NCBI RefSeq assembly: GCF_016458305.1
Contig: NZ_JAEMHL010000010.1
Coordinates: 1-64,000, forward strand
DNA: 64,000 bases
From: Geomonas anaerohicana
Lineage (GTDB): Bacteria > Desulfobacterota > Desulfuromonadia > Geobacterales > Geobacteraceae
Direction: 5' to 3'
Both the position numbers and the translations under genes were made by a program. This document shows, piece by piece, positions 1 to 10,727 of the stretch (its first letter is position 1; every line of letters begins with the position of its first letter). The notes beneath the pieces were generated by a model. The model searched no databases, was not told the DNA's origin, and saw only the letters and a list, made by a program, of their open reading frames with translations.

Positions 1-25
1 TGTGGGAGAGTAGGTCGCCGCAGGG
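1..25 (+). rRNA. rrf: 5S ribosomal RNA, 3' end only
   Basis: The first bases match the conserved 3' strand of bacterial 5S rRNA (GGGAGAGTAGGTCGCCGC). The gene starts before the window. A strong terminator follows at once, so this is the end of an rRNA operon. Confidence 0.8.
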
Positions 26-39
26 AATTTAATAGAGAA

Positions 40-71
40 AGCCCCGTCTGATTACCGGACGGGGCTTTTTC
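40..71 (+). terminator. Rho-independent terminator of the rRNA operon
   Basis: A 9-bp stem AGCCCCGTC/GACGGGGCT with a 9-nt loop is followed by five T. It sits 15 bases after the end of the 5S rRNA. Confidence 0.85.
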
Positions 72-149
72 GCGTTTAGGCTTCTGGCTTGCTCGTCGAG
101 CTTGTTGCTGTGGCTATTCCTCGCCGCTGTGGCAGCGCCCTCACCCCCG

Positions 150-172
150 CCCCTCTCCCGGGGGGAGAGGGG
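150..172. repeat. GC-rich palindrome of the CCCTCTCCC/GGGAGAGGG family
   Basis: Perfect 10-bp arms CCCCTCTCCC/GGGAGAGGGG surround a 3-nt loop. Closely related hairpins occur in gaps near 26396, 43651, 47302, 47391 and 57770, so this is a dispersed intergenic family. There is no T tract on either side. The rest of 72-212 shows nothing recognisable. Confidence 0.6.
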
Positions 173-212
173 GGGGAAGTTCAGGGTGGTCCTGGCTAAA
201 GCTGGAGTATCG

Positions 213-1739
213 TTACTGCGCGCTCTCGCCTTGCACCATCGGGCACTGTGCTGGCGGCACCAGCACGCTTCCCGAGTGGAAATAGGCGTCGCGGAAACAG
301 TATCCTGCCTTGCTCTGACACTGTGCCAGGTTCTTGCAGTCGTAACACGCTGCCCCCTTGAACTGCTCCGTCTTCGGGAACGGGTAGTTCAGCAACGGCT
401 CGCTGTTCCACACTTCGAGGATTGAATTTGTTGATACGTCGCCTACAAATAGTGCTTCGTCCTGCGGGACGGTGTCGTAGAGCATCACCTTGCCGTCGGG
501 GGTGATGGTCATGCTGCTTTGCGCGCCGAACGAATGATCCCCTTCCTTCCAACGCCTAATTTTTTCGTGAATTTCTGAGTCCTCACCCGGTAGAGCATTC
601 ACAAGTTCTGCAACCCGTTTCTGCAACGCAACAGTGTCCTGGGCGGGCCCGCATCCTATGGTCCTCAGGTCGATCTCCGGGAAGTCGATCCTAGCCCGGC
701 GACACTGTTCGATGATGGATGTCCTGTCCTCCTTGCTCAGAAACAAGCCTTCGTTTTTGCCGTCAAGGCTTCGGTTGTATGCCGCCACAGAGATCTGACG
801 TACCCCCATGTCCTGGAGTTCTTCGACCCAGTCGTAGATGTGCTGAACCGTCAGGGCAGTGACCACTGCCTTGACCCGGACGTTGAAGCCCCGTTTCAAC
901 AGGTTTCTGATGCTGTGTACCGCCCTGTGGTAGTATCCGGGACTTCCCGCAAGGTTGTCTGCAGTCGGCTCGTTGGGGTCCATGTTCAACTGGATCTCAC
1001 GTACGTACTGGTTGACCGGCTGCGTCATCCCGATGGAGACCAGGCGATCTGCTATTTCCTCGGTGATATAGCACTTGGTGGAAAGAACGAAGAGCATCTC
1101 GAGATTGACCAGTTCCTCGATCAGCTTCAGGGCGTCTTTCCGGACCAGGGGATCCCCGCCGGAGAGGGAGACCTGTTCTATCCCCAGTGCCTTGGCTTCG
1201 CGCAGCAGTTCTTTCCAGCGCTCGGTCGATAGCAGCTTGCTCTCGGGAACGCAATGCCCCTTGGCGAAGCAGTACGAACAGTTGGTGTGACAGTCATTGG
1301 AAAACATGAGGTTCAGCGCCAGCGGAGCTGCCGGCCTGTCCTGTGCCTTCCATTTCGACGCCTTCACCGCGAACTCGAAAGGATCGATGCGTTTGACGTA
1401 AGGTTCGAGCTCGGCGGTCATGTTGATGACGGCGTCATCCTCCCTGTTTGCCGCCATGATCACATCGGTGACAAATTCCTGGGACACCTCCTGCGATTCC
1501 AGATCGAACGCGTACTGCGCGATCATGGACAGGTGCCGTAAGGTCAGTCTGCCGTCCATCAGGGCCAGCGTGGCGCCCATCTTGGGGGACAGCATCGAGT
1601 AGCGTACCTGCTCCTGCTCGTAGCGGCACAGCAGGGCCCAATGACCATTTCGTTTCAGGCGCCAATAAGGAGATATAACGGGAATTGTGGTTTCGGTGAT
1701 AGCTATGTCCTTGCCCAAAACGGAACATTCTAGTGGCAT
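213..1739 (-). CDS. Radical SAM/SPASM protein with N-terminal PqqD-like (RRE) domain
   Basis: A probable peptide- or protein-modifying radical SAM enzyme of 508 residues. Residues 20-100 have the spacing of a PqqD-like RiPP recognition element (LSPKMGATLALMDG, then helices). The SAM cluster is C150-x3-C154-x2-C157, followed by GGDPL at 194-198. The C-terminus has a SPASM-type array (CYDC, then C-x6-C and a last Cys in AQCPM) for auxiliary Fe-S clusters. I chose the ATG at 1739 because AAGGAGGAG lies 5 bases upstream; a TTG 14 codons earlier is in frame but has no such site. No precursor peptide or transporter is adjacent, so the substrate is unknown. It could also act on a small molecule or a distant peptide. 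Confidence 0.85.
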   Translation of the reverse strand: MPLECSVLGKDIAITETTIPVISPYWRLKRNGHWALLCRYEQEQVRYSMLSPKMGATLALMDGRLTLRHLSMIAQYAFDLESQEVSQEFVTDVIMAANREDDAVINMTAELEPYVKRIDPFEFAVKASKWKAQDRPAAPLALNLMFSNDCHTNCSYCFAKGHCVPESKLLSTERWKELLREAKALGIEQVSLSGGDPLVRKDALKLIEELVNLEMLFVLSTKCYITEEIADRLVSIGMTQPVNQYVREIQLNMDPNEPTADNLAGSPGYYHRAVHSIRNLLKRGFNVRVKAVVTALTVQHIYDWVEELQDMGVRQISVAAYNRSLDGKNEGLFLSKEDRTSIIEQCRRARIDFPEIDLRTIGCGPAQDTVALQKRVAELVNALPGEDSEIHEKIRRWKEGDHSFGAQSSMTITPDGKVMLYDTVPQDEALFVGDVSTNSILEVWNSEPLLNYPFPKTEQFKGAACYDCKNLAQCQSKAGYCFRDAYFHSGSVLVPPAQCPMVQGESAQ

Positions 1740-1782
1740 GGTCTCCTCCTCCTTCGGATTACGCCTCTTTTTCAACTCCAAC

Positions 1783-1810
1783 AGTCTACTTCGGCATTAA
1801 AAACTGTCAA
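1783..1810 (-). promoter_or_regulatory. Candidate sigma-70 promoter of the radical SAM gene
   Basis: On the minus strand TTGACA (1810-1805), a 16-bp spacer and TAGACT (1788-1783) lie about 45 bases before the chosen start. The match is good; no transcription start is known. Confidence 0.55.
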
Positions 1811-1985
1811 TGTGAGTTGTCTTCAGCGCTTACCTGCAACAAACGTTGCTCCGGGCCGCTACTGACAGCGGTGATGTCTTGCTGGTGACAGTTGGAGTAG
1901 GAGGGCGTAGATTCGGCTTGGCTGTTCAGGGGAGGGTATGGTAATTTCTGCCTATTCCATGGATGAGGCATGCGGAGCTGGCACG

Positions 1986-2678
1986 ATGTCGACTGAATCA
2001 CAGGTACGTCTGGAAACGAGCTGGAAAAATCACCTCCTGGACGAGTTCGAGAAGCCCTACATGCGGGATCTCAGAGAGTTCCTGCGCCAGGAGATGTCCA
2101 GGCGCAAGATGATCTATCCCAAAGGGAGTGAATACTTCAATGCCCTGAACTCAACCTCCTTCGACCGGGTGCGGGTGGTCATCTTGGGGCAGGATCCCTA
2201 TCACGGGCCGGATCAGGCCCACGGTCTGTGCTTCTCCGTGCAGCACGGCATAGACATCCCTCCTTCACTGGTGAACATTTTCAAGGAGATTCAGAGCGAC
2301 CTGGGGCTGGCTCCGGCTGACTTCAGGCACGGCCACCTGGGGGCATGGGCCGACCAGGGCGTGTTGCTGCTCAACAGCGTGCTCACGGTTGAGGCGGGCA
2401 AGGCGGCTTCGCACCAGGGAAAGGGGTGGGAGATTTTTACGGACCATGTCATCGCCGTCTTGAACGAAAAGAAGGAGCACGTGGTCTTCATGTTGTGGGG
2501 GGCGTACGCTCAAAAAAAGGGGGCAGTCATCGACGAGAGCCGGCACCTGGTACTGCGCGCCCCGCATCCGTCACCGCTTTCGGCGCACCGGGGCTTCCTG
2601 GGGTGCCGCCATTTCTCGCAGGCCAATGCCTACCTGGCCCGGCACGGCCTGGCGCCCATCGACTGGCGCCTGCCCTGA
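1986..2678 (+). CDS. ung: Uracil-DNA glycosylase (family 1)
   Basis: Removes uracil from DNA to start base-excision repair. The water-activating motif GQDPYH and the C-terminal DNA-intercalation motif [11 protein letters not shown] are intact, as is the LLLNSVLTV core. From the ATG at 1986 the protein has 230 residues, normal for family 1; a GGAG lies 8 bases upstream. An in-frame ATG at 1938 would add 16 residues without similarity to the family. It is transcribed divergently from the radical SAM gene and convergently with the chemoreceptor gene. Confidence 0.95.
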   Translation: MSTESQVRLETSWKNHLLDEFEKPYMRDLREFLRQEMSRRKMIYPKGSEYFNALNSTSFDRVRVVILGQDPYHGPDQAHGLCFSVQHGIDIPPSLVNIFKEIQSDLGLAPADFRHGHLGAWADQGVLLLNSVLTVEAGKAASHQGKGWEIFTDHVIAVLNEKKEHVVFMLWGAYAQKKGAVIDESRHLVLRAPHPSPLSAHRGFLGCRHFSQANAYLARHGLAPIDWRLP

Positions 2679-2702
2679 ACCCAACTGTAGAGAATGACGT
2701 TT

Positions 2703-2734
2703 AAAAAAAAACGGCCCGGGCATCACCCGGGCCG
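2703..2734 (-). terminator. Rho-independent terminator of the chemoreceptor gene
   Basis: Perfect 9-bp stem CGGCCCGGG/CCCGGGCCG with a 5-nt loop. Read on the minus strand it is followed by a run of at least eight T, so it ends the transcript of the gene at 2761-4359. It may also slow the end of ung. Confidence 0.85.
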
Positions 2735-2760
2735 TCCTTGTAGCTGGCTCGATCTTTCGG

Positions 2761-4359
2761 CTAATAGCTGAACCGGCTGATCTGTCCCTTGAGGTTGGCC
2801 GACAGCGAATTGAGCTTGTCGGCCGTGGCCATGGACTCGCGGTTGGCCCGTGCCGTTCCCTGGATGATCCCGGTAATCTGATGCACGTTGTTGCTGATCT
2901 CGCGGCTGGTGGCGCTTTGCTCCTCGGCTGCCGTGGCGATCTGTCCTATCTGCTGGGTCACCTCGCTGATCTGCTTCAGGATCCCTTCCAGGCTCTGCCC
3001 TGATTTCACCGAATCCTCCGCTCCCTTGGCCGCTTCCCTGGCGCTTTCCTGCATTACCTGTACTGCACGCGTGGTCTCGTCCTGGATGGAGCGGATGTTA
3101 GCCTCGATCTCCTTGGTGGCGTGCGTGGTCCGCTCGGCCAGACTGCGCACCTCATCGGCGACCACGGCAAAACCGCGTCCCTGCTCGCCGGCGCGGGCTG
3201 CCTCGATGGCTGCGTTGAGCGCGAGCAGGTTGGTCTGGTCGGCGATGTCCTGGATGGTGTTGATGATCTCACCGATCTGCTGGGACATGGCGCCGAGGCT
3301 GCTGACGCTTTCGGAGGTAAGGCGAACCTTGTCATTGATGAGTTGCATGCCGCGGATGCTCCGCTCCACGTCGGCGGAACCGATGGTGGCCATGTCGCAG
3401 GCGCGTTCCGCGCTTGCGACTGCCTGGAGGCAGTTTTTGGAGATGTCGGCGGAGGTGGCCGCCATCTCTTCGCCGGCAGTGGAGACGGTTTCCGTCTGTT
3501 CCGCAACTTCCTCAGTGGTGCGCGCCAACTGTTCGGTGCTGCGGTGCAGTTCCGAACTGGCCTCGGTGACCGAGTTGGCGTTGTCGGCGACGGTCTGGAC
3601 GATGGCGTGCACGCGCTCGATGAAGAGGTTGAAGTAGCGGCTTGCCGTTCCGATTTCATCGTCGGACTCAGCCAGGCGGCGGGTGAGGTCTCCGTCGCCC
3701 TCGGCGACATGCTTCAGTGTCGCGATCAGTGCCCGCATCGGCTCGAGCGCGCGGTGCATCACCAGGAAGGCGATCAGCGCCAAAAGCCCCGCCAGCAGAA
3801 CGGAGATGCCCAGGCTCAGGTATTTCAGGTCGTCGAACACTGCGAGAAACTGCGACTTCTTTTCCCCGACGAAGAGGGCGCCGATGACTTTGCCCTGGTT
3901 GTCCAGAAGGGGCAGATACGAGGCGAAGTGGGGGGTGCCCAGGATCTTGGCCTCGCCCACGTAGGTGGCGGCCCGGTCTATAACCGCTTCCCGTGCAGCG
4001 CCCTGCAGCGAGGTGCCTATCGCCCGGCTGCCGTCGTCCTTCTTGATGGTGGTGGCGACGCGGACATCGCCCCGGAAGATGGTGGCCTCGCCTCCGAAAA
4101 TTTCCTTCATCTTATCGGTCAAATCGTTGCGACCATCCAGGACCGTCCCGTTTGCCTGCAGCCTCCCGTCCACCATCGCGAATCCGGATCCGTTAGGGGC
4201 AACCAGCTCGCGGAACGCCTTGGTTCGCGCAGTGAGGCCCACGGTGACCTGCCGCGTGATCTCCTTCTTGATCACGTAGAGCGTCACTGCCGATGTCGTG
4301 ATGGTGGCTATCAGAACGATGGCCACGTTGGCGATGAAAATCTTTTTGCTGATGTTCAT
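2761..4359 (-). CDS. Methyl-accepting chemotaxis protein with single Cache sensor
   Basis: Inner-membrane chemoreceptor of 532 residues. TM1 is at about 7-29, a periplasmic Cache domain at about 35-178 ([11 protein letters not shown] and [13 protein letters not shown] are typical of the Cache_3/Cache_2 type), TM2 at about 182-202, a HAMP domain at 203-255, and then a long signalling hairpin. The hairpin tip [20 protein letters not shown] and [10 protein letters not shown] bind CheA and CheW. It ends QISRFSY, with no CheR/CheB-binding pentapeptide. AAGAGGTG precedes the ATG. It stands alone, with its own terminator; no che genes are in the window. The ligand cannot be predicted. Confidence 0.93.
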   Translation of the reverse strand: MNISKKIFIANVAIVLIATITTSAVTLYVIKKEITRQVTVGLTARTKAFRELVAPNGSGFAMVDGRLQANGTVLDGRNDLTDKMKEIFGGEATIFRGDVRVATTIKKDDGSRAIGTSLQGAAREAVIDRAATYVGEAKILGTPHFASYLPLLDNQGKVIGALFVGEKKSQFLAVFDDLKYLSLGISVLLAGLLALIAFLVMHRALEPMRALIATLKHVAEGDGDLTRRLAESDDEIGTASRYFNLFIERVHAIVQTVADNANSVTEASSELHRSTEQLARTTEEVAEQTETVSTAGEEMAATSADISKNCLQAVASAERACDMATIGSADVERSIRGMQLINDKVRLTSESVSSLGAMSQQIGEIINTIQDIADQTNLLALNAAIEAARAGEQGRGFAVVADEVRSLAERTTHATKEIEANIRSIQDETTRAVQVMQESAREAAKGAEDSVKSGQSLEGILKQISEVTQQIGQIATAAEEQSATSREISNNVHQITGIIQGTARANRESMATADKLNSLSANLKGQISRFSY

Positions 4360-4463
4360 TAATACACACCTCTTGTCGCTGATGGTGGACGTGATGGTCC
4401 CGTCGATTTGTAATACACTTCGGCTTAGCCGCTAGATTATTTAGGGAAATTGATGGAATTTTT

Positions 4464-4476
4464 GTATACAGTATAC
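4464..4476. promoter_or_regulatory. GTATAC-A-GTATAC palindrome, possible operator
   Basis: Two GTATAC hexamers separated by one base form a 13-bp sequence that is both a direct and an inverted repeat. It lies 105 bases before the chemoreceptor start in the 301-base gap 4360-4660. GntR-type operators can look like this, but no regulator is adjacent. Apart from this and the promoter at 4593, I see nothing in the gap. Confidence 0.3.
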
Positions 4477-4592
4477 CGAAAGCTGCGCTCTGACTGATTG
4501 ATACGGCGGGACTGTCATAGATGGGGCGGAGAATACTCAAGAGGAGACATTGCGGTCGGATGTCGGTGTCTGGTACTGATAAAGAAATTCAC

Positions 4593-4621
4593 TTGCAAAT
4601 GATAATGGCGTTTCCTATACT
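4593..4621 (+). promoter_or_regulatory. Sigma-70 promoter of the small exported protein
   Basis: TTGCAA (4593-4598), a 17-bp spacer and TATACT (4616-4621) lie 40 bases before the ATG at 4661. The -10 box matches consensus at 5 of 6 positions. Confidence 0.7.
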
Positions 4622-4660
4622 CATGATATCCTGGATTGTCGCTTAAAAAGGAGGTTTGTC

Positions 4661-4963
4661 ATGAAAGGTATTGTCAGGAAACTGGGTTTCCTAGCCACGG
4701 TTACCATCATATCCGCCCTCCCGGTCGCTGCTGAGACAGGTATGGGGATGAGCGGGGGAGATAATGTCCAGAAAGACCAGTGCCTGCTGGTAGCGCAGAC
4801 CTGCCGAGACAGCGTTGATTCCCTGCAGCAAAGGATCGAGAGGCTTGAGCGTGAGATCGGTAAGGGAACCAGCGTGTACACGAAAGAAGAACTCAATAGC
4901 CTGGAATTCCAGCTCAGGGATGCCATCCAGAACATGGAGGTCCTGACCAGGGGCGGGGCATAG
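4661..4963 (+). CDS. Small exported protein of unknown function
   Basis: 100 residues beginning with a signal peptide (charged start, hydrophobic 7-22, likely cut after PVAA). The mature part has DQCLLVAQTC, giving a Cys pair that could form a disulfide, followed by a predicted amphipathic helix or coiled coil (QQRIERLEREIG). AAGGAGG lies 6 bases before the ATG and a strong promoter precedes it, so it is a real gene. I do not recognise a named family. It is monocistronic. Confidence 0.8.
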   Translation: MKGIVRKLGFLATVTIISALPVAAETGMGMSGGDNVQKDQCLLVAQTCRDSVDSLQQRIERLEREIGKGTSVYTKEELNSLEFQLRDAIQNMEVLTRGGA

Positions 4964-5012
4964 CCGCGTCTTTCCTAAAAACGGTGCGTTGGACGAAGAT
5001 GGGGGCTGCTGT

Positions 5013-7191
<2,179 letters not shown>

Positions 7192-7205
<14 letters not shown>

Positions 7206-8067
7206 CGTCACCCCCGAAGAGTGCGGAGACGGTCTGCTCGTAGGTGGCATCGACCTGCTTCACCAGCGTGGGCAGATAGAAGCTGGAGATCTGCAGCCGG
7301 TCCCACACCCCGTGGTCGAGCTCCGGTACGAATACCTCGCCGCTGTTGCCTATCTGCAGCGCGTGGGCGATCAGGTCGGCGAAGTGCAGGATGGCCCCCT
7401 CCCTCGGGTATTGGTCCCCCTTGCTGCTGTCGTGGTGGGTGCCGACCGGCTCCGCAACCCGCGGCGGGATCTTCCAGCGCTTGAGCAGGGCGCTCCCCAC
7501 CTCGGCGTGGTCGAAGCCGAGCCTCTCGCGCTCGGCGCGGTGCAGCAGGGCTCCGGTCGCACGGCACTCCTCGAGCAGTTCCAGGCAGACCTGGGGCACC
7601 TTGACGTACATCACCAGCCTCCCCACGTCGTGCAGGATCCCGGCAACAAAAAAGCGCTCCAGGTTGGACTCGCGCTGACTGGTGGCCAGGAGCCTGGAGG
7701 CGAGACCGGTGGCGATGCTGTGCTTCCAGAACTGCTCCATGTTCACCAGGTCCTCTGGAATCCCCTTGAACACGTCCATGACCGATAGCGCGAGGGCCAG
7801 GTCGCGCACCTGGAGCACTCCGATGATGGTGACCGCCTGGGTGATGGTGTCGATCTTGGAGAAGTAGCCGAACAGCGGACTGTTGGCGAGCTTCAGGATA
7901 CGGGCGGTGAGCCCCTGATCCTCGGCGATGATCTTCGCGATGTCGCCGATGGAGCTGCGGGGATGATCGATCGCCTCCGACAGCTGCGAATAGAATAAAG
8001 GGAGAGAGTGGATGGTGGAGACATCCTCCACCATGTGCTCCACCGACAGTTGGGGCTTACGCAGCAC
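7192..8067 (-). CDS. HDOD domain protein
   Basis: 291 residues made mostly of one HDOD domain (about 15-215), a degenerate relative of HD phosphohydrolases used in signalling. The HD-like segment [14 protein letters not shown] is visible at about 141-154, and [11 protein letters not shown] follows near 212. HDOD proteins generally act through protein contacts and not catalysis. It overlaps the upstream small gene by 11 bases and the downstream kinase by 14, so the three form one coupled operon; a direct role in kinase control is an inference. Confidence 0.9.
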
Positions 8068-8398
8068 GGGTAGCCCTCCTCTCGGTGCAGATGCGCATCA
8101 GTTCCTTGATGGCGGGGTGTTCGGGGTCGTTGTAGATGAAGAGCCGTTCCATTTCCGCCCGGGCCTCGGCGAGGAGTTCCGGGTCGATCTCCTGGTTCAG
8201 CGGTGGCGCCGTCTCGGCATCCTCGACGACGGCCTCCCCGGCCACCTCCACCTCCAGGACGCCCCACATGCGGAAGATGGAAAAATGCTTTTCGGTAAGC
8301 TCGGCACCGACGGGAAGGAGCATGCGGCCGCTGCGGTCGCAGACATTGCGACTTAGGACCATGCCGGGGGTGAGGTTGTCGATATGGACTACTGCCAA
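8057..8398 (-). CDS. Conserved small protein at the head of the HDOD/kinase operon
   Basis: 113 residues. The first 45 (IDNLTPGMVLSRNVCDRSGRMLLPVG) look like the beta-rich N-terminal module often found ahead of HD-GYP and HDOD domains. The rest is an acidic linker and a helical end (IKELMRICTERR). The start is TTG at 8398, supported by CAGGAGG 8 bases upstream; there is no ATG alternative near it. It overlaps the HDOD gene by 11 bases. Function unknown; probably an accessory module of the same pathway. Confidence 0.75.
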   Translation of the reverse strand: MAVVHIDNLTPGMVLSRNVCDRSGRMLLPVGAELTEKHFSIFRMWGVLEVEVAGEAVVEDAETAPPLNQEIDPELLAEARAEMERLFIYNDPEHPAIKELMRICTERRATRAA

Positions 8399-8451
8399 GG
8401 CAAAGCCTCCTGTTTTTCGGGCGAGGGCTGCAAAAAGAGCCTGCTTGGATT

Positions 8452-8479
8452 GTATCGGTAGAGGGGTGGTATTACTTTA
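8452..8479 (-). promoter_or_regulatory. Sigma-28 (FliA)-like promoter of the signalling operon
   Basis: On the minus strand TAAAGTAA (8479-8472), 12 bases, then ACCGATAC (8459-8452). This is close to the flagellar sigma-28 consensus TAAAGTTT-N11-GCCGATAA, with one extra spacer base. It lies about 54 bases before the TTG start, which would tie the operon to motility genes. Confidence 0.42.
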
Positions 8480-8580
8480 GGGAAGATAGTGAAGCACCCA
8501 AGCGCTGACAGGAGTCCATGCCGGATCACCGTTGCACGGTTAAAATGGTTTAAGCCAACGTGCTTGCTGTGTCACGACTG

Positions 8581-8610
8581 TTGACATCTGGAGCCGCCCC
8601 TGTCTTTAAT
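8581..8610 (+). promoter_or_regulatory. Candidate promoter overlapping the DMT transporter start
   Basis: TTGACA (8581-8586), an 18-bp spacer and TTTAAT (8605-8610). The predicted transcription start, near 8617, coincides with an in-frame ATG, so the mRNA may be leaderless. Confidence 0.4.
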
Positions 8611-9543
8611 ATGCGGATGCACAAATCCATTCAACACGACTACCGTTCATCTAAAGCGACCTTCTGGCTGATACTGACCACCGTCTTTTGGGGCGGCAGT
8701 TTCATCTTCAACAAGATCGGCTTTCGCGAAATCCCCCCGATCCCCTTCCTGTTTTACCGCTTCGCCCTGGCGACGCTGCTCATGGGGATACTGTGCCTGC
8801 CGCGGCTCAAGCGTTTCAACGGGCGCACCTTCAGGACCGGTCTCATCGTCGGCATCGCCCTTGCCGCTACTAACGTCTCCTTCGTCCTCGGGGTGAGTGG
8901 CACCAGCGTTTCCCGCGCCGGATTCCTGAACAACCTGTTTGTGCTCCTGATTCCGCTGCTTTGCTTCGCTTTTTGGCGCGAGCGGCTGGACCGCCTGAGC
9001 GGGGTCGGCCTGGTGCTGGCACTGGTGGGGCTGTGGCTTTTGGCCCGCGGGGGCGTGGACGGCTTCAACAAGGGAGACCTGCTGTCGACCCTCTGCGCGC
9101 TGTTCATCGCGCTGCAGATCATCTCGGTGTCTAAGCTTTTGCGTGACGAGGACATCTACCTGCTGAGTTTCGTCCAGTTCGCCACGGTGGCCGTGGTGGG
9201 AGGGGCACTGGACCTGTTCTTTCCCTCACCGCACCTACCGGTCACCTGGGTCTCGCTGGGGTCGCTCATCTACTGCGCCATCTTCCCGACCGTGATCTGC
9301 TTCACCCTGCAGAACACCTACCAGCGCTATACCACTCCGACCAAGGCGGGGCTCATCTACACCTTGGATCCGGTCTGGAGCATGCTGGGGGGGACCCTGC
9401 TTTTGGGCGAGCGGCTGACTAGCGATGAGTGGGTCGGCTGTGCCCTGATCTTTGCGGCGGTGGTGCTCCCCCTGTCCGTGAAGCGCCTGCGCGAGCGGCA
9501 ACTGGGCATCGATTACCGTGCCGAGGGCGCTGCCGCCGATTGA
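8611..9543 (+). CDS. DMT-superfamily (EamA) transporter
   Basis: Inner-membrane permease of about 308-310 residues with ten hydrophobic segments in two EamA repeats: TTVFWGGSFIFNKIGFREIPP starts the first repeat and the second begins near LLSTLCALFIALQIISVSK. Family members export amino acids, drugs or other metabolites; the substrate is not predictable. The start could be ATG 8611 or 8617, as neither has a clear Shine-Dalgarno sequence; an upstream GTG at 8560 would put the promoter inside the gene. It stands alone. Confidence 0.85.
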   Translation: MRMHKSIQHDYRSSKATFWLILTTVFWGGSFIFNKIGFREIPPIPFLFYRFALATLLMGILCLPRLKRFNGRTFRTGLIVGIALAATNVSFVLGVSGTSVSRAGFLNNLFVLLIPLLCFAFWRERLDRLSGVGLVLALVGLWLLARGGVDGFNKGDLLSTLCALFIALQIISVSKLLRDEDIYLLSFVQFATVAVVGGALDLFFPSPHLPVTWVSLGSLIYCAIFPTVICFTLQNTYQRYTTPTKAGLIYTLDPVWSMLGGTLLLGERLTSDEWVGCALIFAAVVLPLSVKRLRERQLGIDYRAEGAAAD

Positions 9544-9559
9544 CCACACCGCCCCGGCG

Positions 9560-9587
9560 TTGACATCGCACCGCTGCAGGCTACGCT
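9560..9587 (+). promoter_or_regulatory. Weak candidate promoter of the Fpg/Nei-like gene
   Basis: TTGACA (9560-9565), a 16-bp spacer and TACGCT (9582-9587), 34 bases before the ATG. The -35 box is perfect and the -10 box poor. Confidence 0.3.
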
Positions 9588-9621
9588 CACCCAGTAATCT
9601 TGTGCCGTCCAGGAGGAACGT

Positions 9622-10407
9622 ATGCCGGAACTTCCCGACCTCACCATCTACGCTGAAAATCTTGCCAAGGCCCTGACCGGGAAGAAGGTCAGCGCGGTGG
9701 CCTACCACCAGAGGGGAAAACTGAACGTCGCCGAGGCGGAACTCGCCCAGGCCGTGACGGGAACCGCGGTGGCCGGCGTCGAGCGAGCCGGCAAACAGGT
9801 TGCCTTCCGGTTTGGCAACGGCAACGTCCTGCGGGTGCACCTGATGCTGACCGGCGGCTTCGTCCTGACCGACTCCGGTCAGTTGAGCCGTCTGCGTTAC
9901 CCGGTGCTCACCGTCACCTTCTCCGACGGTTCCGTCCTTGCCGTCACCGACGAAAAGGGGTGGGCCAGCGTGGCGCTCAACCCCGGCGACGAGAAGAACG
10001 CGCCCGATGCACTTGCCGTCACCGCCGAGCAGTTGGAGCAGTTGTGCCGGAAGAAGCCGAAGACCCTGATCAAGCCGCTGCTGCTCGACCAGGCCCTGAT
10101 CGGCGGAATCGGCAACGCCTACGCAGACGAGATACTCTGGACCGCGCGCATCTCCCCCAAGTCCCCCGCCGGCAAGCTTCCTGCCGAGGCGATCGGGGCC
10201 CTGGCGGCCGCCATCCCGCAGGTGCTCAAAGATGCCATAGCCGAACTGCGCAAGCGGCACCCGGACATGGTGTCCGGCGAATACCGGGAATTTCTGAAGG
10301 TGCACCGTCCCGAGCTGAAGGCTTCGCCCACCGGCGCGAAGATCATCAAGGAAAACGTGCAGTCAAAGCGTACCTACTACACGGACGAGCAGCAGTTGTA
10401 CCAGTAA
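9622..10407 (+). CDS. Fpg/Nei-family DNA glycosylase without zinc finger
   Basis: 261 residues with the family start MPELPD, in which Pro2 is the Schiff-base nucleophile and Glu3 the catalytic acid. The H2TH domain is clear (LLDQALIGGIGNAYADEILW at about 155-174). The C-terminus ends in a short segment (KRTYYTDEQQLYQ) with no four-cysteine zinc finger; it may be a zincless finger as in some Nei-like proteins. Substrate choice (8-oxoG or oxidised pyrimidines) cannot be told. GGAGGAACG precedes the ATG. Confidence 0.85.
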   Translation: MPELPDLTIYAENLAKALTGKKVSAVAYHQRGKLNVAEAELAQAVTGTAVAGVERAGKQVAFRFGNGNVLRVHLMLTGGFVLTDSGQLSRLRYPVLTVTFSDGSVLAVTDEKGWASVALNPGDEKNAPDALAVTAEQLEQLCRKKPKTLIKPLLLDQALIGGIGNAYADEILWTARISPKSPAGKLPAEAIGALAAAIPQVLKDAIAELRKRHPDMVSGEYREFLKVHRPELKASPTGAKIIKENVQSKRTYYTDEQQLYQ

Positions 10408-10437
10408 CGGCACGCCGATTCTGAGCCGTTCAGCGAA

Positions 10438-10550
10438 GGAGGGGACTGGCTCCGCCAGGTGCCTGTCCCCTTAGGACTTGGGTAAGGGGGGCTGCGCGGA
10501 CTGCAGCGTTCCGCTAGAGGGACAGGCACCTAACGGAGCCAGTCCCTTCT
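10438..10550. repeat. Imperfect long inverted repeat, copy 1 (GGGACTGGCTCCG family)
   Basis: The left arm at 10438-10471 (GGGACTGGCTCCG..AGGTGCCTGTCCC) and the right arm at 10516-10550 are reverse complements with a few mismatches; about 45 bases separate them. The inner segment CGTTCCGCTAGAGGGACAG also occurs, inverted, in the second copy at 14664-14771. It could fold into a long hairpin. REP-like or MITE-like; no transposase is near. It fills most of the 320-base gap after the Fpg/Nei-like gene. Confidence 0.7.
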
Positions 10551-10570
10551 GCTCCGTTTACCCGCACGCG

Positions 10571-10595
10571 AAGCGCCCCGCAAGGGCGCTTTTTT
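10571..10595 (+). terminator. Rho-independent terminator
   Basis: Stem AAGCGCCC/GGGCGCTT with a 5-nt loop, followed by six T. It lies between the Fpg/Nei-like gene and the DUF4142 gene. Nothing else is recognised in 10596-10727. Confidence 0.8.
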
Positions 10596-10727
10596 GTTGC
10601 TCCTACCAGTCGCCGCCCGGCTACCGGCTCAGTCCCGGTTGACAACAGGGCGAAGGCCGCTACTTTTAGATGGTTAGATTTTGCTAATCTGACATATCAT
10701 CGGCTTCGGCCACAAAAAGGAGGCAAC

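Noticed and set aside
1807-2001. 64-codon open frame on the minus strand upstream of the radical SAM gene, considered as a precursor peptide
   Set aside because: GTG start without ribosome site, overlaps the ung N-terminus, and the radical SAM promoter lies near its 3' end; composition is not peptide-like.
4193-4540. 115-codon frame overlapping the chemoreceptor start
   Set aside because: Out-of-frame with the receptor and rich in His/Gln from the antisense-like composition; no start signal.
10600-10727. A promoter from TTGACA at 10639 for the DUF4142 gene
   Set aside because: No acceptable -10 box at 16-18 bases; left out of the feature list.
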